Source: Symsagittifera roscoffensis
Taxonomy: Eukaryota; Xenacoelomorpha; Acoela; Convolutidae
Length of the DNA stretch: 64,000 bases
Reading direction: 5' to 3'
NCBI RefSeq assembly: GCF_963678635.1
Contig: NC_087065.1
Location: forward strand, 20,101,623 to 20,165,622
A program made the translations under genes and the position numbers. Positions within the stretch are counted from its first letter, which is position 1. Each line of letters starts with the position of its first letter. Below, one piece after another: positions 50,901-59,900 of the stretch. The notes beneath the pieces were generated by a model. It saw nothing but the letters and a program-made list of their open reading frames with translations, did not search any database and was not told where the DNA came from.

Positions 50901-53900
50901 CAGTAAATTTTTGGAATTAACAAATCGACTTAAAAATGAGCTCAAAGCATTGATATCTTCCAAGTCGTATAAGACTCTGTCAAAAACAATTAATCAAGAT
51001 CGAAAGTGGTCTGGGTAAAAAACCACTCAAAGTATAAATTTTTTGATATTTTGCACGAAAGTCAGAACAATAAGTGCAGATATCTATTTCGGGAGAGCAA
51101 TCTTAGACAAACAGTAAGAGTCACCAGGTGCTCATTGAGATGAAAAGCAAAAACGGCTACTTTAAATATATTAATATGATAGGGAAGGTTTTGTTTTTGA
51201 CTGATAGGTCTTTAAGCAAAATCAGTTGAGCAATTGCTATGCAAAAAGCTCAGATCAAGCCAACCAAACAGATTTAATAAAATAAGCTCTTTTTAAATAA
51301 ATTTATCGCAATACGTTGTCAAAATTTGAATTTAATTGTTTTCTAGAAAAGACAATTAAATAAGATGAAACATGCAGAAGAAGAGTAATTATAATGCAAA
51401 CAACTGAAAAATGAAATTAAGAAGGTCATTTTTTTTATCAATTTCGTCCATTTTAGTCAAAAAACATTTTAAAAAAACACAATTAGTAGGGCCTCCTATA
51501 GATTCCACATTTGAATCTGTACGAATTTTCTATGAGGTAGTCAAAATTGGCTGAATATTGCCTTTTGATCACTTTCACAGGGACAAAAAATCAAAAGAAC
51601 AGTGAGAAGGTTCAAATTTAGAGCGTATATTTACTTGACAGTACTATACATTTATCCGACGGTAAAAAGTTTGACAATTTTGAATCCATTTTTGATTAAA
51701 AACTTCGACTTCGTTTTTGTTCCGACTTTTAAAGAAAACGGAATATTTATGCTCGGTGTGGTTTTTTTATTCAATTGATTTTCGCCGATCAAAATGATAG
51801 TGTTCGACAAAACAAACTTATACCCCATTGAAGATATTGAAATCCTGCGTTCGAATGTAAAAAGATATTCTACGTCCAATCATTTTTTGTAAAAGTTCTG
51901 GATGTTTGAAAATTAGCAAATTGGCCATGTTCTGGACTAAATTATGCGCGCTTTGAAGAATTTATTCATTTTGCTGAGTGCGTAAAGCGAATTATTAATG
52001 CGTGGCGAATTACCCCGCACAACAAAATCGCTCCAAATTGAATTGAGGCTATCTAATTGGTCGTATTAATTTCGTACGACTCAAAATTGTATACTTTGAT
52101 TTTGTCCAAATTTTACAGGTTTTCAATATTTCCTTTTCCCAAAAACTGTTCGATATGAATTAAGGGACAGTTGGAACATTCATGTCTTTGCTCTGATATA
52201 CGAGCAGTCTTGTATGGTTGCCCTTTAGGTTGACAACTGCAACATTTATAACATTGTTTCATAATATGTTTTGGAATGTTTTTTGATAGTTTTTTGACCT
52301 CGGGCCTTGTAAAATTTAAACAAGACTGCTCGTATCAGGACGAAGCCCTGAATGTTCCGACTGCCTTTTAAGGTTTATTGAGCAGCAGTAATACATAAAA
52401 AAAATTAAATGAAGTAAATTAAAATGAAATTTTTTTTCTAAAATTTGAAATTTTTATGAAAATCATCCCCCCACACGCCAAATAAAGTACAAAAAGATAA
52501 ATTTCCTGCCTTGTAACAAATCAATTAGGGCAAATAAGCTTCGTTCAACCAATTTGGAACGATTTAAAGGACGGATTAAATCTCGCTTACGCGTTAATAG
52601 CGCGAATTATATTGCGCGTTAATTGTCCCAAATTGATCAAAATGGCCAAAATGGCAATCTTTAAAGCCTCATAACATTACGAAAAATGATCACAAGTCAA
52701 AAATGGTTAGTTAAAAATGGCTAGTTAAAAAGTCGAAATTTGTCTGAAGAAAAAAAAACCCACCCCGAGCACAAATATTCCGTTACTTTCGTATCGAAAG
52801 TCGGAACAATAGTTAATTTATAGTTTATGTATTACTTGAACCAATACCAATAAATTTGTGTCAATTCAAAATAGAATGACTAATGGGCTCGCCTTATGAA
52901 TATTCGTGGCTTGAAGAACAACATCACCCGTGCTCGCTGCCGGCAGATGAGGCAGATCGTTTTTGGTCCTTCGCCTCGTGGACAATTGATTTTAATTTTT
53001 GGATAAGTCAAGTTTAATTTTCCTTCGCACAAAATTTTTCCTTGAATAACGGAATGTTTGTGCTCGGGGTGGGTTTTTTTTTCTTCAGACAAATTTCGAC
53101 TTTTTAACTAGCCATTTTTGATGGAATTTTATTGTTGTCCTGAGCTTAAATTTGAAAAGATATTTCACCTGTGATCATTTTTCGTTAAGTTATGGGGGTT
53201 TAAAGATTGCCAATTTGGGACAATTAAAGCGCGATATATTTCGCGCTATTAACGCGTAAGCGGAGATTTAATCCGTCTTAGAAATCGTTCCAAATTGGTT
53301 GGAAGAAGCTTATTTGCCATAATTGATTTGTTACAAGGAGCGAAATCTATCCTTTTGTCTTTTATATGGCGTGTGGGGGGATGATTTTTGTTTAAAAAAA
53401 AATTCAAATTTTAGAAAAAAAAATTTTCATTTTATTTTATTACATTTTATTTTTATAGGTTATTACTGCTCCTTAAACGTTCAAAGGCAGTCGGAACATT
53501 CAGGGCTTCGCCCTGATACGAGCAGTCTTGTTTTGTTTTGAAGCCTTTTTTAAAATAACTACCATCTATATCTATAAAGAAAGTACAAATATATATTTTG
53601 TCAAAGATGATCACTGATAGAAACTTTTACTTTTTTGTTCCAGGCTGACCATCAGTGCCAGGTGTCCCATGGACTTTTCCAACTTCCCTATGGACGAACA
53701 AGAGTGCATCGTTGAATTTGGAAGCTGTGAGTACAGTCTAGTACAATTTTTTGATCCGCAGAAAACAGTGTAAGTTATAAGAGTTCACAAAAATTCTGCA
53801 ACTATAATCCATTTCTGCACGAACTATCTTTGAAAAGTAATATCATCGAGGACCTTTCTGGTCAAAAATGGATTCTCAGAGGACATTTTTTCTGCTCGCT

Positions 53901-56900
53901 ATTTTTACTTTCAATTCTGTCAATTTAAAAAAAAAACAAGAAATTGGACGGCGAATATAGACGATTATACTTGGACTACTAATGTGACTTTCAAAAACTT
54001 TGTTTTTTTTAGTTGGTTATGACAACAGCCAGATAGTGTACAGATGGCGGGAGCAGAGTGACAAGGCCATCACTATCGAGGCAGATGACTTGAGACTGTC
54101 TCAGTTCCAGTTCAGATACCACGAGTACAGCTCACGCAACATCTCTTATGCATCCGGCAAGTATTTCTACCCGAACAAACTCTCTGAACTATAAATTAAC
54201 AAACTGCTTCCAACTCATCCACCACTTCTTTTGAGGAAAAATTTTTTTCTAAAAAAACTGGTACAGTTACAGCCGTACAGTTACAGCCAGAATTATAATT
54301 GATGAAGTGTTTTGGTGGTTCTTGATTGAAATTCAGAAATTGTACAAGGATACACTGGCCACCTTGCAACGGAAGTTTGGGCAACCACATGCCATTGTTG
54401 GTGCGCATCTTGATAAGCTGAATACTTTTCCTCCACTTAAGATGCACAATTCGGAAAATGTCATTAGTTTCTCCTCTGCCATATCTGGCCTCGTAGCAGT
54501 TTTCAAATCATTGTCTTTCAGCGATGATCTAAAGAGTGTTAACCTGTTAAACCAAGCTGTTAGTAAACTTCCGCCTGACCTCAGTATGCTTGGTCAATGC
54601 TTACTGTTAGACATAATTGGCAGCGACCAACACTCTTAGACTTTAACAACTGGATGAAAGAAAAGGCCGAGGGGCATGAAAGATTACGTTTACTCAACTC
54701 TAAGGCAAAAAACGAGGAACCAGTTAAACCAAAAACAACCAAAATTTTTGCAGCCAATAGCCAGCTAAGGCTCAGGATAAGTCTAAGTTTCCGCCGTGCG
54801 TTTTGTGTAAGGGTAGTCATGCATTGTGGAATTGTGTTGTTTTTAAGGAAAAGAATGCTACTCAGCGAGCAAAATACGTAGCTGAACAGAAACTTTGCTT
54901 CGCTTGCCTCAATGGCAATCATAGTTTCCGGCAATGTTCTAGAGCGAAAAAGTGCCCGAAGCCAGAGTGTGATAGCACACATAATGTCTTGCTCCATGGA
55001 GCCGAAAGAATATTTCCTCGGAAGGAAAATTCAAAGGTCTCGAATAAGGCTGGAACAAACAAATCTAAGGAGAATACAAACACTTCCACCCATGCCGCTG
55101 TTAGTGATGTACATGACATTGAATCTTCTAAAGGGTTGTTGCCAATTGCAAAACTTGGTGTATCCTCGGATGTAACCAGTCTCCTGACGTTGGTTCTTTG
55201 TGATAGTGCATCGACTCACTCCTGGGTGTCTTCGTCACTCGTAAACCGTGTCGGCTTAGTAGGGGAGCCCGTTAACTTGTCAATTAGTGGTTTCAATTCA
55301 ACCACCATTGTTGAGACTCAGAGGGTCAAGTTTACAGTTTCCTCCGAGCCGAATAATAGTGAATTCGTATTTTCTCTCTGTGCATATGTTGAAGACAATA
55401 TTCGGATTGGTTCCGAATTAATCAATATTGCTGATTTGCAGAATAAATATCCACAATTAGCACCTATTAAGCCCACTCAATATACTTATGAGGACGTTGA
55501 AGTTATTATCGGACAAGACTACTACCACGCCGTTAGACCCATTGAGTTCATCTTGGGAGATGATAAAAACTCACCGTGTTCCGTTCGCCTACCGATAGGT
55601 TGGGTCATAAGTGGTCCGTTGCCGCCGTCCGTTAATTCTACTTCTTCGTGTTTCAAGTGTGTTGTTAAAGATTCTTCTCTGACCGACCAGATAAAATCCT
55701 GGTACGAGTTGGAATCCTATGGTGCTTTCAAGCAAGTCGATGCCCGTTCCGCCGCGGATAAACAAGCTTTATCCATCCTAAATTCTGAAACCGTTCACAA
55801 TGGCGAAAGATACATTGTGCCTATGCTTTGGATTGATAATAATGTCAGTCTACCAAACAATTATTACTCGTCACTCGCCCAATTTAAAACATTGGAGAGA
55901 AGGTTAAGTAAAGACCCTGAGCTGCGCGAAAGATACGCAGAAACACTTAGAGAGGACATTAGGAAAGGATATGTCGTTACCGTCGGACCGCATGATCCAC
56001 GTAAGCGTTCCGATCGCGAGTGGTACCTTCCGCACCATACCGTCGTACATCCGAATAAGCCGGGTAAGGTGCGCCGAGTCCTTAATGGGGCTTCTAAGTT
56101 TCACGGCATATCCTTAAATAAGTCCTTATTGGTGGGTCCGGACCTACTCCAAAATTTAATTTTTGTACTTTTGCGATTCCGTCAACACAAGTACGCCGTC
56201 TCCGCGGATATAGAAGGTATATTCCTCCAGGTAGGAGTCCTTGCCCGCGATCAAATTTCGCTCCGTTTTTTGTGGCGGGAGGATACCACTTCCGATGTGG
56301 TAGTTCATCAGTACACTCGCCATATATTCGGCGCACGGGATTCACCTACGTGCGCCAATTTCGCGTTGCGAAAAACAGCAACTGATATTATGTCCACATA
56401 CCCAGAGGCCGCCTCAGTCGTAAATGAAAAATTTTACATGGTCGATTACTTGGATTCATTCGAGAACGTAATCCATGCAATTAAAATTAACCGCGATTTG
56501 GTTTCATTACAAGAATTGGGAGGATTTAATTTGACTAAATTTGTCAGTAATGCTGATGAAATCACTTCAGCAATGAACCCCGAGGAATCCGACACCTCGT
56601 CGTCACCCATCAAGGAAATATGTAACGGTGCCGAACAATCATCACACGTCTTAGGTCTTAAGTGGGACCATGTGAAAGACACATTGGTTGTTAGCAGAGG
56701 CGTGGATCGCCCTCTCGATAAAGCAATAACTCAACGAACCGTCTTGAGTTTCGTCTCTTCTGTGTTTGACCCTGTTGGGTTAGTAGCTCCATACACAGTT
56801 AGGGCCCGTCTTTTACTGAAAGATATTTGGAAAATCAGTGGTCAAAGTTGGGACGACGAATTGCCAGAAGACATAAGAGATAAGTTTCTCGAGTGGCACT

Positions 56901-59900
56901 CCGGTCTCTCTCTCTTAGGGCAATTGACTATTCCCCGTTGTTACTTCACAGAGCCTATTGATCAAATTGAGCTCCACATGTTCGGTGATAGCTCGCAGGA
57001 CGTTTTCTGTGTTGTTGGATTTTTGCGTGCGCGACTCGTGAGCTCGCATAAAACTCAAATATCCTTCATCTTTGGTAAAGCTCGTGTTGCGCCCATGAAA
57101 AGGCTATCTATACCGAAGCTAGAGCTTCAAGCTGCTCTGCTCGCCACACGACTAAAAGATGATATACAGACCGCCCTTACCGTCTCTATTAATCATGTCT
57201 ACATGTGGACAGATAGTACAACAGATTGGAGTGGCTAAACTCCACTGAAAAATTACCTGTATTCAACGCTAATCGTGTCGGCGAAATCCTCGAATCGACC
57301 ACTATTGATGAGTGGCACCATATTCTGAGCGTCGATAATCCAGCTGATACCGGTACGCGGGGGATTTTTTCGGAAGCCCTCAAGGATAGCAGCTGGGTTA
57401 TTGGTCCGAGCATTCTCAGGATTACTGATTGGCCGTTTATACCCGACAAACGTGTAATCAATAAATTTCGTTTGAAGGGTCCTTCTTGTGATGTTGATAA
57501 TTGCTTGGAGACATCATCTTCCTTCGTCACCGATGTCACATCCATCAAACATCCCGAACACGGGTTCAATTGGGAAAGGTTCAGTTCCTTTACAAGATAT
57601 AAACGAGTAGTCGCTTTTATGTTGAGGATGTTGCCTTCACATAAGCATTTTTGTGGTAAGGACTTACGAATCACCGACCCCACTGAACTTGATATTGCAG
57701 AAAGCAAACTGATTCATCTTGCTCAGATGGAATCCTTCCCCGTTGAGTTAAAAACACTCGCGGCTGGCAAACCTATTAAGAATAGTAGTAAAATTGCCAC
57801 ATACTCGCCGTTTATCGGTCCCGCTGGAATCATTCGTTCCACCGGACGGATTGTGCGCTTAGTGAATACCGAGTTTGATACTAAGCACCCAATAATACTC
57901 GACGCCCGACATACCCTAGTTTGTTTGTTGGCCCGCAGCCTCCACCACAAGCATTTTCATCAAGGTTTAGATTACATGCGCTCCGTATTAAATATGAAAT
58001 ATGCAATACTTGGGTTGCGTCGACTACTTCGGTCTATCGAGAATCAATGTGTAACATGCCGTAAACGCAAAGCAAGTACCATCCAGCCTATTATGTCCGA
58101 TTTACCTGTCGAACGTCTCGAATATAAGCAACCACCCTTCAATCATACGGGTGTGGATTACTTTGGACCGCTTTACGTTCCGGTTCGCAGAAGTACTGAA
58201 AAAAGATGGGGATTTCTTTTTACTTGCCTCACCACCAGGGCTGTACACCTTGAGATTGTACCATCTCTGGACACCAGTTCTTGTGTCATGGGCATTGAAC
58301 GATTCATTGCGCACCGTGGTACGCCAAGCACAATCTGGTCGGATAACGGCACGAACTTTGTTGGTGCGGAAAAGGAATTGCTTGCCTGCATCAAGAGCTG
58401 GAATGGTATGGCTCCGACCATTTTTGCACACAAAGGTGTTACTTGGAAATTTAACCCACCAGGCGCACCCCATCATGGCGGCTCCTGGGAACGCCTCATC
58501 CGAAGCCTGAAGCGCGTGCTGTACGATATCCTAGGCAGTAGGCGAGTCACTGAAGAGGTGCTAGGAACAACACTCTGCTTAGTTGAGCAGGCTTTGAATT
58601 CGAGGCCAATCACTCCCGTTAGTACCGATTCACGTGAGTTAGAAGCGTTAACGCCAAACCATTTTTTGCTTGGACAACATGCCACAAGCTTTCCTTCGCT
58701 TTTACCCGGGGAGCACTTCGATCAAAAGAAAAGGTACGTGCGAGCGCAGTCATATGCTAACGCGATTTGGTCTCGTTGGCTTCGAGAATATGTTCCCTCG
58801 TTGAATAAGCGTGTCAAGTGGCACACTCATTCTGACTTCACTCTTAAAACAGACGATCTCGTGTGGGTGATTGAGCCCGATAGTCCGCGTGGGTACTACC
58901 CTCTCGCCCGAATCGTCAAGCTAAACTACGGACAGGACGGTTGCGCCCGATCCGCCCTTGTCAGGACCGCAACCCGTGAAGTCACGCGGCCGACCGTTAA
59001 GCTCGCTCCGGTTCTTCCTTCTTCAGGGGGGAGGATGTTGCAAAGCAAATGTGAAGTATAGATGCATATAAAACAAGAGTATAGATGCATATAAAACAAG
59101 AGTATAAATGCATATAAAACAAGCACAGTTGGCCGAGCGGCCTAGAGGCAAGTCTCTCACGCCGGTCAACCGGGTTCGAGTCCCCCCATATGCAGACCTT
59201 AAAACATGTAGACCCGAGGGGCTATAGCCCCATTTGACCGTTTTTTACTGTTTTTTGGTTCTAATTCGGTTCAGCCTTCATTAAGGCTGACCGCCAAAAA
59301 GAGCAATTTGTCTCAAGGACATTACCGACCGGTTCTTGTGGCTAGCTTGCACCAATTTGTTTATTGAAAACTGTGAATTGTTAAAATTATGAACATGAGT
59401 TATGGGAGTTTTTGGCTTATTTATAAATTATTGACGATGAATGTCCGTATTGCCGAGAATACGAGTTAAATATTATTTTCCGAGCCGTTTTATCTAGTTT
59501 ACGGAGATTGATCTAGTTTTATCTAGTTTACTAATAATTTTTTGTGAAAAAAAAAACAAATAAACAAAAAATCTAACCGTATAATTTTTTTGAAGGTTGG
59601 ACAAATATTTAGTTTGTAGCTTTAGGAACATGTGGAGTATCTCGATTTTTGTGAAGAAGAATCATTTTTTGCAGGAAATTACTCAACGCTGACCATCAAG
59701 TTCAACTTCCGACGCAATGTGGGCTACTTCATAATGCAGACATACCTACCCTGTATGATGATTGTGGTGTTGTCCTGGGTCGCATTCTGGATCAACAGAG
59801 AAGCAGCACCAGCCAGAATCTCACTCGGTAAAAAAAAACTTAAATTCTATTAAATCAAATAGAAATTTTGTAATATTATCATCGCCGTAAAATTGAAAAC

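Larger units (their letters stand above)
54290..59600 (+). mobile_element. BEL/Pao LTR-retroelement fossil in gene A intron 6
   Basis: It lies in the gene's sense orientation. Parts in order: a gag-like piece (about 54307-54640), zinc knuckles (near 54800-54960), an aspartic protease region with DSAS (about 55190), reverse transcriptase (about 56040-56480), RNase H (about 56970 on) and integrase with zinc-binding and catalytic core (about 57900-58560). A purine-rich tract (GGGGGGAGGA) then precedes TGTTGCAAAG at 59036, the likely start of the right LTR. The pol region looks close to whole, with about one or two breaks; no matching left LTR was recognised, so the copy is broken. It is clearly younger than the 27959 fossil. 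The right limit is approximate. Confidence 0.85.

Noticed and set aside
52880-53092. 70-aa minus-strand frame ([14 protein letters not shown])
   Set aside because: The same peptide start arises from the foldback-arm inner end (also at 38225), so it is repeat sequence, not a gene.
54581-58685. Antisense open frames across the intron 6 retroelement
   Set aside because: They are shadows of the element's sense coding region with no motifs of their own.
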